From Microbacterium telephonicum (GTDB lineage: Bacteria; Actinomycetota; Actinomycetes; Actinomycetales; Microbacteriaceae): a stretch of DNA of 64,000 nt. The translations under genes were made by a program, and so were the position numbers. Under the pieces are notes generated by a model. The model did not search any database and had not been told where the DNA came from. It saw nothing but the letters and a program-made list of their open reading frames with translations. Positions 25,540 through 34,992 of the stretch are shown in pieces. The stretch spans positions 189,259 through 253,258 of the forward strand of contig NZ_RCDB01000003.1 in NCBI RefSeq assembly GCF_003651225.1. Reading direction: 5' to 3'. The stretch's first letter is position 1. The number at the start of each line of letters is the position of its first letter.

Positions 25540-27042
25540 GTGGACGCGATCAACGACTGGCTGCTGACCTGGGGTGACCACCTGTGGACCTGGGTGGTGC
25601 TGCCCGTCGTCGTGCTGCTCGGCCTGTACTTCACGCTCCGCTCCGGGGTCGTGCAGTTCCGCCTCATCCCCGAGATGTTCCGCACCCTTACCGACAAGAC
25701 CCCGCGTGATGCCTCCGGGCAACCGCAGTCGGTGTCGGCGTTCCAGGCGTTCACCATCTCGGCCGCCTCGCGCGTCGGCGTCGGCAACATCGCCGGGGTG
25801 GGCACCGCGATCGCGGTCGGCGGACCCGGTGCCGTGTTCTGGATGTGGCTCATGGCGTTCGTGGGCGGCGCGTCGAGCTTCATCGAATCCTCGCTCGCGC
25901 AGCTGTTCAAGGTGCGCGAGAAGGGGGCGTTCCGCGGTGGCCCGGCCTATTACATGGAGCGAGGGCTGAAGGCCCGCTGGATGGGCATCGTCTTCGCCGT
26001 CATCCTGATCGTCTGCTTCCCCTTCGCGTTCAGCTCGCTGCAGGCCAACACGATCGCCGCGACCGTGACCGCGACGATCGGCGGCGACCTGCCGTGGCTG
26101 CCCTGGGTGGTCGGCGGCGCCGTCGCCGTGCTCACCGGGCTCGTCGTCTTCGGCGGGGTGCGCCGCATCGCCTCGGTCACGCAGTTCCTGGTGCCGCTCA
26201 TGGCGCTGGGCTACCTGCTGCTCGGTCTCATCGTCGTCGCCCTCCACGCCGACCGCATCGGCCCGGTGTTCGCCGAGATCTTCACCAATGCCTGGGGCAC
26301 CGAGGAGGTGCTGGGTGCCACCCTCGGCGTCATCATCATGCAGGGCGTCAAGCGCGGCATGTTCTCGAACGAGGCGGGGCTCGGATCCGCTCCCAACGCG
26401 GGGGCCAGCGCCGCCGTCACCCACCCGGTGAAGCAGGGGCTCGTGCAGACCCTCGGCGTGTATTTCGACACATTCCTGGTGTGCTCGATCACCGCGTTCA
26501 TCATCCTCGTGTCGGTGCCCGACCTCGCCGGCGCCGAACGCGGCATCGGGCTCACCCAGGGGGCGCTGACCTCGACGCTGGGCGCGTGGTCGTCGGTCGC
26601 GCTGAGCGTGATCATCTTCCTGCTCGCGTTCTCCTCGATCCTCGGCAACTACTACTACGGCGAGTCGAACATCGAATTCATCACGCGTCGCCCCTCGGTG
26701 CTCGCCGGCTACCGGGCGCTCGTCGTGGTCGCCGTCTTCGCGGGCTCCGTCGTCGGCGCCGACCTCGTCTGGAACCTCGCCGACGGCGTCATGGGTCTGA
26801 TGGCCCTCACCAACCTCATCGCGATCGCACTGCTGTCGGGCATCGCGTTCCGCCTGCTCAAGGACTACACGGCGCAACGGCGCGCCGGTCTCGACCCCGT
26901 CTTCACCCGCGCCGTGCTCCCGGATGTCACCGGGATCGCGTGCTGGGAGGACGAGCTGACGGTGACCGGCCCGATCGATCTCCCGACACGGGATCGCCAG
27001 GCCGCGAAGCACCGCGACAACCTTCACCAAGGAGAACGATGA
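25540..27042 (+). CDS. Amino acid carrier protein, alanine/glycine:cation symporter (AGCS) family
   Basis: A 500-aa sodium-coupled symporter for small neutral amino acids. INDWLLTWGDHLWTWVVLP opens it, RVGVGNIAGVGTAIAVGGPG is the AGCS signature, GGPAYYMERGL, and MFSNEAGLGSAPNAGA follow; about ten to eleven helices are visible. The start is uncertain: GTG at 25540, with GGGAG nine bases upstream, gives the usual family beginning MDAINDWLL, while an ATG at 25459 would add 27 residues. The last codons overlap the ATG of the acetate permease gene (27039) by 4 bp, so both transporters are made together. The pairing suggests uptake of amino acids and short organic acids as carbon sources (inference). 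Confidence 0.93.
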   Translation: MDAINDWLLTWGDHLWTWVVLPVVVLLGLYFTLRSGVVQFRLIPEMFRTLTDKTPRDASGQPQSVSAFQAFTISAASRVGVGNIAGVGTAIAVGGPGAVFWMWLMAFVGGASSFIESSLAQLFKVREKGAFRGGPAYYMERGLKARWMGIVFAVILIVCFPFAFSSLQANTIAATVTATIGGDLPWLPWVVGGAVAVLTGLVVFGGVRRIASVTQFLVPLMALGYLLLGLIVVALHADRIGPVFAEIFTNAWGTEEVLGATLGVIIMQGVKRGMFSNEAGLGSAPNAGASAAVTHPVKQGLVQTLGVYFDTFLVCSITAFIILVSVPDLAGAERGIGLTQGALTSTLGAWSSVALSVIIFLLAFSSILGNYYYGESNIEFITRRPSVLAGYRALVVVAVFAGSVVGADLVWNLADGVMGLMALTNLIAIALLSGIAFRLLKDYTAQRRAGLDPVFTRAVLPDVTGIACWEDELTVTGPIDLPTRDRQAAKHRDNLHQGER

Positions 27043-27644
27043 ACGCCCCCGCCGCGACCGCCACGCCGAAACTCGCCGATCCCGGCCTGATCGGCCTTCT
27101 CGGATTCGTCATCGCGACGATCACCGCCCAGCTGGCCCACCTCGGGGTGCATAACGAGAGCCCGGTCTTCTGGGTCGGCGCCGTCTTCGGCGGCATCGTG
27201 CAGGTCATCGCCGGGATGCTGTCGTTCGTGGAGGGCGACAACTTCCACTTCATCGTCTACAACGCGTTCGGGTGGTACTGGGTGTGCATGCCGGGCTTCC
27301 TGCTCGGTGGGGAACTCGGCTTCTTCGAGGTCGAAGGGTCGGGCCGCGGCTTCTTCGTGCTGACCTTCGCGATCATCGCGCTCATGTTCGCCCCCGCGGG
27401 CGCCACCCACAACTCGGTCCTGCCGACGACCCTGCTCGCCGTCTCCGCGGGACTCGCCCTGCAGTCGGTCACGGCCTTCGGCGGCCCCGCCGGGTTCGGC
27501 ACCGCCGGCTCGTACGTGCTCATCCTCGCCGCCGCCCTCGCGGCCTACATGCTGGTCGAGAAGTTCTACTGGACGACCATGGGGCGGCGCGTCGTGCCGC
27601 TCGGACCGGCGTGGGTCACCCCGCGCACCGACATCGAGTCCTGA
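27039..27644 (+). CDS. satP: Acetate uptake transporter, GPR1/FUN34/YaaH (SatP) family
   Basis: A 201-aa six-helix membrane protein for acetate/succinate-proton symport. KLADPGLIGLLGFVIATI corresponds to the family's NPAPLGLxGFG signature, here with Asp in place of Asn; six hydrophobic helices follow, with FAPAGATHNSVLPTTL in the fifth region. A short charged C-terminus ends TPRTDIES. AAGGAGA precedes the ATG, which overlaps the symporter stop (ATGA). Confidence 0.88.
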   Translation: MNAPAATATPKLADPGLIGLLGFVIATITAQLAHLGVHNESPVFWVGAVFGGIVQVIAGMLSFVEGDNFHFIVYNAFGWYWVCMPGFLLGGELGFFEVEGSGRGFFVLTFAIIALMFAPAGATHNSVLPTTLLAVSAGLALQSVTAFGGPAGFGTAGSYVLILAAALAAYMLVEKFYWTTMGRRVVPLGPAWVTPRTDIES

Positions 27645-27651
27645 GGACCGC

Positions 27652-28452
27652 GTGGGCGAGTCCATCCGCGCGGCGGCACGCGAGGCCGAGTCGACACCGG
27701 CCCTGCGCGCGCTCGCGCGGGGCGGCTTCGCCGCGAACGGCGCCGTGCACGTGCTCATCGGCATCCTGATCCTCGTCGTCGCGTTCGGCGGCGACGGCGA
27801 GAGCGATCAGGCGGGCGCGTTCAAGGCCGTCGCCGCCGCCCCGCTGGGGTTCGCACTGCTGTGGGTCCTTGCGATCGCGCTGTGGGGACTGGCCGCCTGG
27901 CACACGCTCGACGCGTTCCTCGCGCCCGGCGACGGCGCGCAGAAATGGGGGCGGCGCGCCTCGGAGGGCGGACAGGCACTCGTGTTCGCCGCGCTCGGCG
28001 TCATCGCCGCCTCGGTCGCCCTCGGCGCGCGACCGGATGCCGACGAGAGCGCCGAGACGGCCAGCCGCGGCGTGCTCGCGATCCCCGGCGGTGTCTTCCT
28101 GCTCGGCGCCGTCGGACTCGGGATCGGCGTCGCCGGAGTCGCGTTCGTCGTCATGGGCGTGCTGAGGTCGTTCCGCAAGAAGATGTCGATCCCGTCGGGC
28201 GCGCTCGGCCGCACCGTGACGGTCCTCGGTGTCGTCGGCTTCGTCGCGAAGGGCGTCGCACTCGGCATCATCGGCGTGCTGCTGGTCGTGGCGGCCGTGA
28301 AGGTCGACCCCGGCGCGGCGGGTGGCCTGGATGCGGCGGTGCAGACGCTCCTGTCGCTGCCCGCGGGCCCGTGGCTCGCGGGGATCGTGGGGGCAGGACT
28401 GATCGCGTACGGCGTCTTCTGCGGATTCCGCGCGCGCTACGCGCGGCTGTGA
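27652..28452 (+). CDS. DUF1206 membrane protein
   Basis: A 266-aa protein with six helices arranged as three homologous two-helix units (about residues 22-90, 105-165 and 185-262). Each starts with a small-residue-rich helix such as LARGGFAANGAVHVLIGILI, GQALVFAALGVIAASVA and VTVLGVVGFVAKGVALGIIG. This internal repeat is typical of DUF1206. The function is unknown. The GTG start lies 7 bp after the acetate permease stop, so it is probably the third gene of the operon. Convergent with the LOG gene. Confidence 0.88.
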   Translation: MGESIRAAAREAESTPALRALARGGFAANGAVHVLIGILILVVAFGGDGESDQAGAFKAVAAAPLGFALLWVLAIALWGLAAWHTLDAFLAPGDGAQKWGRRASEGGQALVFAALGVIAASVALGARPDADESAETASRGVLAIPGGVFLLGAVGLGIGVAGVAFVVMGVLRSFRKKMSIPSGALGRTVTVLGVVGFVAKGVALGIIGVLLVVAAVKVDPGAAGGLDAAVQTLLSLPAGPWLAGIVGAGLIAYGVFCGFRARYARL

Positions 28453-28482
28453 CGTCGGGGCGGCGCTACTCGGCCCCGCGCG

Positions 28483-29526
28483 TCAGGATGCCGGAGCCGA
28501 CGCCAGCGCGTTGACCGCGCGGATGAGGTGGAAAAGGTCGCCGACGCGGCGCTGATCGAATCGCATCGTCAGGCGCGGCAGGTCGAGCCGGTCGCCGTCT
28601 TCGACCTCCACCCGCAGCGGCGGCGTCTTCTCGATGCCGCCGCTGACGAGCAGGCCGCCGAAGCGCTCGTTCAGGGCGGCGACCTCGGCATCCGTCGGCT
28701 CGGCGCGCAGGCGCAGCACGAGCCGGCCTCCCGCCCAGCGCAACGAGTCGTAGTTGCGCCAGAAGCCGGTGACCGCCGCGGCGGCGTCATCGACGGAATC
28801 CGTGATGACGACGCGGTCGAGGTCGTCGGGCGAGATCACCCCGGACGGCACGAGCTGCTCGTCGGCGAAGCGGCGCAGCCCCTCCCAAGAGCGGCCCCCG
28901 GGAGCATCCAGCAGCACGATGGGGGTCGGCTCGGCCTTGCCGGTCTGCTGCAGCGTGAGCAGCTCGAACATCTCGTCCAGGGTGCCGAAGCCGCCCGGGA
29001 CGCAGACGAACCCGCTGGATTCCTTCACGAGCATGAGCTTGCGCGTGAAGAAGTACTTCATCGCGACGACCTTCTCGGCCTCGGCGATGACGGCGTTCGG
29101 CTTCTCCTCGAACGGCAGCCGGATCGACACGCCGAGCGAGTGCGTCGGTCCCGCCCCCTCGGCCGCGGCCTGCATGATGCCGGGCCCGGCACCGGTGACG
29201 ACCATCCAGCCGCGCGCGGCGAGCGCCGCGGCGACGTCGGCCGCGGCACGGTACAGCACGTCGTCGGGACGGGTGCGGGCCGAGCCGAAGATCGTGACCT
29301 TCGGCACGCCGCGGTACGGCGCGAACAGTCGGAACGCGGCGCGCATCTCGGTGAGGGCCGCAGATGTGATCTTCAGGTCGAGTCGGTCGGTGTCGTCGAG
29401 ACCGAGGCCCACACCCGTCGCGAGGATGCGGGCGACGAGATCGGCACTGGCCTCGATGCCGGCATCCGCGATGACCCGGCGGATGTGCTCGGTGACCTCG
29501 GGTGGGATCGCGGCGCTGTCGGTCAT
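28483..29526 (-). CDS. LOG-family Rossmann protein (TIGR00730-like)
   Basis: A 347-aa protein with the LOG (lysine decarboxylase-like) fold. VTIFGSARTRPDD opens the nucleotide-binding part, VVTGAGPGIMQAAAEGA follows, and VCVPGGFGTLDEMFELLTL holds the PGGxGTxxE motif that defines cytokinin-riboside 5'-monophosphate phosphoribohydrolases. At 347 aa it is longer than short LOG proteins: about 85 residues precede the core and about 85 follow, as in the PpnN-like nucleosidases for purine/pyrimidine 5'-nucleotides. The likely reaction is hydrolysis of nucleoside monophosphates to base and ribose 5-phosphate (inference). Confidence 0.88.
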   Translation of the reverse strand: MTDSAAIPPEVTEHIRRVIADAGIEASADLVARILATGVGLGLDDTDRLDLKITSAALTEMRAAFRLFAPYRGVPKVTIFGSARTRPDDVLYRAAADVAAALAARGWMVVTGAGPGIMQAAAEGAGPTHSLGVSIRLPFEEKPNAVIAEAEKVVAMKYFFTRKLMLVKESSGFVCVPGGFGTLDEMFELLTLQQTGKAEPTPIVLLDAPGGRSWEGLRRFADEQLVPSGVISPDDLDRVVITDSVDDAAAAVTGFWRNYDSLRWAGGRLVLRLRAEPTDAEVAALNERFGGLLVSGGIEKTPPLRVEVEDGDRLDLPRLTMRFDQRRVGDLFHLIRAVNALASAPAS

Positions 29527-29639
29527 GCCCCCAGCGTGTCACGGACGGATGCGGCCCGGGGACCGGACGTTGAACGGGCGGTGTCCCGGCCGGTGTCAAC
29601 CCCCTCGGATGCGGGCCGTCGCGGTGGGAGCGTCGAGGC

Positions 29640-30149
29640 ATGAGCGAGAGCAACGAACTGACCGGACCCGACGCCATCGCCCGCGTCAAGGAACTCGTGG
29701 AGGACATCGACTTCACGATGCTGACGACCCACGACGACGCCGACAACCTCGTGTCGCGGCCGATGTCGACGCGCGAGATGGACGAGGCCGGCGACATCTG
29801 GTTCTTCACCGCCGACGACACGAAGAAAGTCGATGAGGTGGAGGCCGACCGCACGGTGGGGCTGTCCTACCTCGACGCGAAGGGCATGCGCTTCGTCTCG
29901 GTGGCCGGCACCGCGCGGGTGGTCCACGACCGCGCCAAGATGGAGCAGCTGTACACGTCGTCGCTGGACATCTGGTTCGAGGACGGCCTCGACACCCCCG
30001 ACATCGCGCTGCTGCGGGTGACGCCGAAGGAGGTCGAGTTCTGGGAGCCCGCGCACGGGAAGGTGGCCATGGCTGCCGGCATGCTCAAGGCGCTCGTGAC
30101 CCGCGACACCCCCGACGACACCATGCGCCACGGCCGCGCCAGCTGCTGA
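29640..30149 (+). CDS. Pyridoxamine 5'-phosphate oxidase family protein (general stress type)
   Basis: A 169-aa flavin-fold split-barrel protein of the general-stress-protein-26 group. VEDIDFTMLTTHDDADNLVSRPM, GDIWFFTADDTKKV and LSYLDAKGMRFVSVAGTARV match the FMN-binding barrel. True PNPOx substrate residues are not apparent, so vitamin B6 synthesis is unlikely; a flavin- or deazaflavin-dependent stress function is more plausible. Monocistronic, divergent from the LOG gene and convergent with proS. Confidence 0.88.
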   Translation: MSESNELTGPDAIARVKELVEDIDFTMLTTHDDADNLVSRPMSTREMDEAGDIWFFTADDTKKVDEVEADRTVGLSYLDAKGMRFVSVAGTARVVHDRAKMEQLYTSSLDIWFEDGLDTPDIALLRVTPKEVEFWEPAHGKVAMAAGMLKALVTRDTPDDTMRHGRASC

Positions 30150-30174
30150 GCGCGCCCGCGGCGCCCCGCGCGGG

Positions 30175-31944
30175 TCAGTGTGCGGTGAGCTTCGCCACCG
30201 CGTCGGCGACCGGCAGCACCTCGCGCTCGCCCGAACGGCGATCCCACAGCTCGACCTGACCGTCGGCGGCACCGCGGCCGACGATGACGATCTGCGGCAC
30301 GCCGACGAGCTCGGCGTCGCCGAACTTCACGCCGGGCGAGACCTTGGGACGGTCGTCGTAGAGCACGTCCAGTCCCCCGGCCTCCAGCTGCGCCGACACC
30401 GCCTCGGCGACGTCGAACGCCGCCTGATCGCGGCCGGCGGCGACGACGTGCACGTCGAACGGCGCGATCGACGCCGGCCAGACCAGGCCCTTCTCGTCGT
30501 TGTTGAGCTCGGCGAGGATCGCGAGGATGCGGGTGACGCCGATGCCGTACGACCCCATCGTGACGGTGACGAGCTTGCCGTTCTCGTCGAGCACCTTGAG
30601 GCCGAGCGTCTCGGCGAAGAAGCGTCCGAGCTGGAAGACGTGTCCGATCTCCATGCCGCGGGCGAGCTCGACCGGACCCGACCCGTCCGGCGCCGGGTCG
30701 CCGGCGACGACGTTCGAGACCTCGACCACGCCGTCCGCGAAGAAGTCGCGGCCGGCGGTGACCGAGTGCGCGTGCTTCTGGTCGATGTTGGCACCGGTGA
30801 TCCAGCTCGTCCCGGCGACGACGCGCGGGTCGAGCAGGTAGCGGATGCCGGTGGCCGACTCCTCGCCGAGCACGGCGCCCTCGGGCGACCACGGTCCGAT
30901 GTAGCCCTTGACCAGCAGCGGGTGGCGCTCGAAGTCTTCGGGGGTGGCCGGTTCGACGGCGGCGGGCGCGAAGGCGACCTCGGCGCGCTTGTCGTCGATC
31001 TCGCGGTCGCCGGGCAGGCCAACGACGACCAGCTCGCGCGTGCCGTCGAGGTGCGTCAGCGCGAGCACGACGTTCTTGAGCGTGTCGGCGGCCGTGTACG
31101 CGCCGCCCGCGGGCGCCGGCAGCACGGCGTTGGAGTGCGCCACGAGCGTGTCGATCGTCGGGGTGTCGGGCGAGTCGAAGATCACCGGCGCGCCGGCCTC
31201 GTCGAACGGCACGGGCTCGGGGACGACGGTCGTGAACGCCTCGACGTTGGCCGCGTACCCGCCCGCCGAGCGGACGAACGTGTCCTCTCCGACAGCGATG
31301 GGGTGCAGGAACTCCTCGCTGCGCGCGCCGCCCATGAGACCGTTGTCGGCCGCGACGATGACGTACTCGAGCCCCAGCCGCTGGAAGATGCGCTCGTACG
31401 CGTCGCGCTGCGACATGTACGACGTCTCCAGGCCCTCGTCGGTGTGGTCGAACGAGTAGGCGTCCTTCATCGTGAACTCGCGACCGCGCAGCAGGCCCGC
31501 GCGGGGGCGCGCTTCGTCGCGGTACTTGTCCTGGATCTGGAAGATCGTCAGCGGGAGGTCCTTGTACGACGAGTACAGGTCCTTCACGAGGAGGGTGAAC
31601 ATCTCCTCGTGGGTCGGGGCGAGGAGATAGTCGGCGCCCTTGCGGTCTTCCAGCCGGAAGATGCCGTCGCCGTACGACGTCCAGCGGCCCGACTGCTCGT
31701 ACGGGTCGCGGGGCAGCAGCGCGGGGAAGTGCACCTCGAAGGCACCCGCGGCGGCCATCTCGTCGCGGATGATCCCCTCGATCTTCGCCTTGACCCGCAG
31801 CCCCAGCGGCAGCCACGTGAAGATGCCCGGCGCGGCGCGGCGGATGTAGCCGGCGCGCACGAGCAGGCGGTGGCTCGTGACCTCGGCATCCGAGGGGTCT
31901 TCGCGGAGCGTGCGGAGGAAGAAGTTCGACAGACGGGTGACCAC
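30175..31944 (-). CDS. proS: Prolyl-tRNA synthetase
   Basis: A 589-aa class IIa aminoacyl-tRNA synthetase of the bacterial type. [14 protein letters not shown] at the N-terminus, [17 protein letters not shown] as motif 2 region, an inserted editing (INS) domain of about 180 residues, then [23 protein letters not shown] as motif 3, and the anticodon-binding domain with [10 protein letters not shown]. The GTG at 31944 is preferred to the TTG at 31953, because it gives the conserved start MVTRLSNF and leaves TAGGCT (31953-31958, minus strand) 8 nt upstream as a -10 box. Confidence 0.95.
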   Translation of the reverse strand: MVTRLSNFFLRTLREDPSDAEVTSHRLLVRAGYIRRAAPGIFTWLPLGLRVKAKIEGIIRDEMAAAGAFEVHFPALLPRDPYEQSGRWTSYGDGIFRLEDRKGADYLLAPTHEEMFTLLVKDLYSSYKDLPLTIFQIQDKYRDEARPRAGLLRGREFTMKDAYSFDHTDEGLETSYMSQRDAYERIFQRLGLEYVIVAADNGLMGGARSEEFLHPIAVGEDTFVRSAGGYAANVEAFTTVVPEPVPFDEAGAPVIFDSPDTPTIDTLVAHSNAVLPAPAGGAYTAADTLKNVVLALTHLDGTRELVVVGLPGDREIDDKRAEVAFAPAAVEPATPEDFERHPLLVKGYIGPWSPEGAVLGEESATGIRYLLDPRVVAGTSWITGANIDQKHAHSVTAGRDFFADGVVEVSNVVAGDPAPDGSGPVELARGMEIGHVFQLGRFFAETLGLKVLDENGKLVTVTMGSYGIGVTRILAILAELNNDEKGLVWPASIAPFDVHVVAAGRDQAAFDVAEAVSAQLEAGGLDVLYDDRPKVSPGVKFGDAELVGVPQIVIVGRGAADGQVELWDRRSGEREVLPVADAVAKLTAH

Positions 31945-32004
31945 GAGCGTCAAGCCTAGTTGCTACCCAGTCGCGGGGCTGATGCCGCCATGCGTGCCCC
32001 GGCC

Positions 32005-32010
32005 TACACT
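32005..32010 (+). promoter_or_regulatory. TACACT -10 box, leaderless RNB ribonuclease gene
   Basis: TACACT ends exactly 6 nt before the GTG at 32017. Confidence 0.55.
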
Positions 32011-32016
32011 GGCGCC

Positions 32017-33441
32017 GTGCCCGCACGCCGCTCCCGCCTCGCCGCCACGGAGGTGGCCGGCGAGCTGGCGGCGGCGCTGGCGGCGCTGCGGACCGAACTG
32101 GAGGTGCCGACCGCGTTCCCGCCCGAGGCGGTCGCGGAGGCGAAGGCCGCCGCCCGCGTGGTGACCGTCGCGGGGCTACCCGATCTGCGCGACATCGAGT
32201 TCCTGACGATCGATCCCGAGGGGTCCACCGACCTCGACCAGGCCGTGCACCTGGAGCGGACGGCATCCGGGGCCGTGTTGCACTACGCGATCGCGGACGT
32301 GCCCGCCTTCGTCGCGCCGGGCGGCGCGCTGGATGCCGAGACCCGGCGCCGCGGGCAGACGCTGTACGCCCCCGACGGCCGGGTACCGCTGCATCCGGAG
32401 GTGCTCAGCGAGGGCGCCGCGTCGCTGCTGCCGGGCCTCGACCGGCGCGCATTCGTGTGGCGGTTCGTGCTCGACGAGGGCGCGCGTCCGATCGAGACGA
32501 CCCTCACCCGCGCGGTCGTGCGGTCGCGGACGCAGTGGTCCTACCCGGCCGCGCAGCGCGCGATCGACGACGGCACCGCGCCGCCGACCCTCGCCGCGAT
32601 GCCGTGGTTCGGACGGGAGCGCGCCGAACGGGAGCGCGAGCGCGGCGGCGCCAGCCTGAACGTGCCCGAGATGGTGATCGTGCCGGATGCCGGCGGATAC
32701 CGGCTCGAGCGCACCGAAGGGGTGCCGCTCGAGGACTGGAACGCCGACGTGTCGCTGCTGACGGGGATGGCGGCGGCCGAGATCATGCTGCGCGGTGGGG
32801 TGGGGATCCTCCGCACGATGCCGCCGGCGCCGCCCGCCGATGTCGAGAGGTTCCGCGCGCAGACGGTCGCGCTCGGCCTGCCGTGGCGGGCGGAGGGGGC
32901 CTACGGCGACTACCTGCGCTCCCTCGACCGCTCCCCCGCGGCGATGGCTGTGCGCGAGTTCGCGGCAGGCCTCTTCCGCGGCGCCGCCTACGCGCCGTTC
33001 GACGGCGAGCCGCCCGCCGAGACCGTGCAGTCGGCGATCGGCGCGCCCTACGCCCACACGACCGCACCGCTGCGCCGGCTCGTCGACCGGTGGGTGCTCG
33101 TGATCTGCGACGCGCTGGCGAACGGGCACGCCGTGCCGGAATGGGCACGATCGTCGCTCGGCGACCTGCCCGCGATCATGGGACGCACCTCGCAGCTCGC
33201 GAGCCGGCTCGACGCCGGCGCGCTCGATCGCGTCGAGGCCGCCGTGCTGTCCACGCGCGCCGGCGAGATCTTCGACGGCGTCGTGCTCGCCGCGCGCGGC
33301 GACGGCGCGCTCGTGCAGCTGGTGGATCCTCCCGTCGAGGCGAAGGTGCCGGGGCTCGATGCGGCAGCCGGCGCGACCGTGCGACTGAGACTGCTCGGCA
33401 CCGACATCTCCGCCGGGTCGGTGCTGTTCGCCGAGGCCTGA
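32017..33441 (+). CDS. RNB-domain ribonuclease (RNase II/R-like, minimal)
   Basis: A 474-aa 3'-5' exoribonuclease-like protein. The RNB catalytic core is present: RDIEFLTIDPEGSTDLDQAV with the Asp ligands of the metal centre, LHYAIADVPAFV, RRRGQTLYAPDGRVPL, and later PYAHTTAPLRRLVDRW. Cold-shock and full S1 domains of RNase II/R are missing; only a short C-terminal beta-rich segment follows. Such short RNB proteins are frequent in actinobacteria. The GTG start is set by the leaderless promoter; two upstream in-frame starts would overlap the promoter. Confidence 0.9.
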   Translation: MPARRSRLAATEVAGELAAALAALRTELEVPTAFPPEAVAEAKAAARVVTVAGLPDLRDIEFLTIDPEGSTDLDQAVHLERTASGAVLHYAIADVPAFVAPGGALDAETRRRGQTLYAPDGRVPLHPEVLSEGAASLLPGLDRRAFVWRFVLDEGARPIETTLTRAVVRSRTQWSYPAAQRAIDDGTAPPTLAAMPWFGRERAERERERGGASLNVPEMVIVPDAGGYRLERTEGVPLEDWNADVSLLTGMAAAEIMLRGGVGILRTMPPAPPADVERFRAQTVALGLPWRAEGAYGDYLRSLDRSPAAMAVREFAAGLFRGAAYAPFDGEPPAETVQSAIGAPYAHTTAPLRRLVDRWVLVICDALANGHAVPEWARSSLGDLPAIMGRTSQLASRLDAGALDRVEAAVLSTRAGEIFDGVVLAARGDGALVQLVDPPVEAKVPGLDAAAGATVRLRLLGTDISAGSVLFAEA

Positions 33442-33449
33442 GCGGCGCG

Positions 33450-33455
33450 TAGCGT
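33450..33455 (+). promoter_or_regulatory. TAGCGT -10 box, leaderless pcp
   Basis: TAGCGT ends 6 nt before the ATG at 33462. Confidence 0.5.
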
Positions 33456-33461
33456 GGGGAC

Positions 33462-34097
33462 ATGACGACCGTGCTGCTCACCGGATTCGAGCCGTTCGCC
33501 GGCGACCCGGCCAATCCGTCGGGCGAGGCCGTGCGCGCACTCGCGGCATCCTGGACGGGTCCGGCGACCCTCGTCGCGGAGGTGCTGCCGGTGACGTTCG
33601 CCGGTGCGGCAGCGCGGCTGCGCGCGCTCATCGACGCGCACTCCCCCGACGTCGTGATCGCGACGGGGCTCGCCGGCGGACGCGCCGCCGTCGGCGTCGA
33701 GCGCGTCGCGGTCAACCTGCAGGACGCGCGGATCCCCGACAACGGCGGCGCACAGCCCGTCGACGAGCCGTCGGTGCCCGGCGCCCCTGCCGCCGCGTTC
33801 GCGACGCTCCCCGTCAAGGCGATCGCCGCGGCGATCCGCGACGCGGGCGTGCCCGCCGAGGTCTCGTACACGGCCGGCACGTTCGTGTGCAATCACGTCA
33901 TGTTCACGGCCCTCGACGCCGCTCCCGCGGGGGTGCGCGCCGGGTTCGTGCACGTGCCGTGGGCCAGCGGTCAGGGCCGCGACGGTCAGCCCGAGCTTGC
34001 GCTGGGCGACATCGTGCGTGCACTCGAGGTCGCGATCGAGGTCGCCGTGACCGCCGACGCCGATCTGCAGGGCGTCGCCGCCGGCACCGAGCACTGA
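33462..34097 (+). CDS. pcp: Pyroglutamyl-peptidase I (pyrrolidone-carboxylate peptidase)
   Basis: A 211-aa cysteine peptidase (family C15) removing N-terminal pyroglutamate from peptides. VLLTGFEPFAGDPANPSGEAV is the N-terminal signature, GLAGGRAAVGVERVAVNLQD contains the catalytic Glu region, SYTAGTFVCNHVMFTAL holds the nucleophile Cys, and GFVHVPWA supplies the His. All catalytic elements are present. It stands 21 bp behind the RNB gene with its own -10 box. Confidence 0.94.
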   Translation: MTTVLLTGFEPFAGDPANPSGEAVRALAASWTGPATLVAEVLPVTFAGAAARLRALIDAHSPDVVIATGLAGGRAAVGVERVAVNLQDARIPDNGGAQPVDEPSVPGAPAAAFATLPVKAIAAAIRDAGVPAEVSYTAGTFVCNHVMFTALDAAPAGVRAGFVHVPWASGQGRDGQPELALGDIVRALEVAIEVAVTADADLQGVAAGTEH

Positions 34098-34145
34098 CCC
34101 GCGGCATCCGGGCGGTCCCGCCGTCGCAGCGCTCGCGCGCGAGCG

Positions 34146-34231
34146 GTTCGCAACTCCGGAGATTTCGCGCGTCGCAACAGCGTCCAGGCTCTCTGAGCCC
34201 CGTGAGCCCACGGATCTCCGGAGTTGCGAAC
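34146..34231. repeat. 18-bp inverted repeat between pcp and the GntR gene
   Basis: GTTCGCAACTCCGGAGAT (34146-34163) and ATCTCCGGAGTTGCGAAC (34214-34231) are perfect reverse complements around a 50-nt centre. The inner CTCCGGAG of each arm is itself a palindrome. There is no U-tract. It looks like a dispersed intergenic hairpin with possible terminator function. Confidence 0.75.
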
Positions 34232-34292
34232 GTCGGGCGAGGCAACCACCCGCAGCTGCCCTGCGGCGCGACGAAGCTCGGCTTCTGAGGTG

Positions 34293-34309
34293 CGATATAT
34301 TGCATATCG
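34293..34309. promoter_or_regulatory. GntR operator over the -10 box
   Basis: CGATATATTGCATATCG has perfect 6-bp arms (CGATAT/ATATCG) and a 5-bp centre. It contains TATATT (34296-34301), a good -10 box, and ends on the first base of the GTG start codon at 34309. A/T-rich dyads in this position are typical for autoregulating GntR proteins, so the adjacent regulator should repress its own leaderless transcript and that of the deaminase. Confidence 0.65.
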
Positions 34310-34992
34310 TGCCCACACCCACCGAGCGTCTCGCGCCCCGTCCGCTGATGCGCGACGACGTCTACGCGCGCCTGCGCGACGCCATCGTCGACGGCACCTT
34401 CGCCCCCGACGAGCAGCTGCGCGACACCGACCTCGCCGCCTGGCTGGGCGTGAGCCGCACGCCCGTGCGGGAGGCGCTGCTCGAACTCGGCCGCGCCGGG
34501 CTGGTGCGCGCCGTCCCCGGACGCTCCACCGTCGTCGCCCCGCTCGAGCTCGCCGCGATCCGCGATGCCCAGGGCGTCGTCGCCGCGATGCACGCGCTCG
34601 TCGTGCGCACGGCGGTCCCCCGGCTCACGTCCGCCGACTTCGACCGCATGCGCGCGGCGAACGCCGCCTTCGCCGCCGCCCATGCCGCGGGCGACGCGGA
34701 TGCCGCGCTGCACGCCGACGCCGAGTTCCACGCCGTGGCCCTCGCGGCCGCCGGCAACACCGCCGCCGCGGCGGTCATCGCCCAGTACGAGCCCGTACTC
34801 CACCGCGCGGAGCGGCTGCGGTTCGCCTCGCACGAAGGCGCCGCCTCGGTCGCGCGCCACGACGAGCTCATCCGGCTGTGCGCGGCCGGCGACGCCGACG
34901 GCGCCGCCGAACTCGCCGAACGCACCTGGCAGACCCTCACCATCGACCCCCGCCCCGCATCCCGACCCGCGACCGAAGGACACCCCGCATGA
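34309..34992 (+). CDS. GntR-family transcriptional regulator with FCD domain
   Basis: A 227-aa regulator. The N-terminal winged helix (about residues 10-75) has [20 protein letters not shown] and [20 protein letters not shown]. The helical FCD ligand domain follows, with [16 protein letters not shown] and [13 protein letters not shown] supplying likely metal/acid-ligand His and Asp residues. The gene overlaps the ACC deaminase gene by 4 bp, so it probably responds to the deaminase substrate or a related amino/organic acid (inference). The GTG start is chosen over a TTG nine bases upstream, because the TTG lies inside the -10 box. Confidence 0.92.
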   Translation: MPTPTERLAPRPLMRDDVYARLRDAIVDGTFAPDEQLRDTDLAAWLGVSRTPVREALLELGRAGLVRAVPGRSTVVAPLELAAIRDAQGVVAAMHALVVRTAVPRLTSADFDRMRAANAAFAAAHAAGDADAALHADAEFHAVALAAAGNTAAAAVIAQYEPVLHRAERLRFASHEGAASVARHDELIRLCAAGDADGAAELAERTWQTLTIDPRPASRPATEGHPA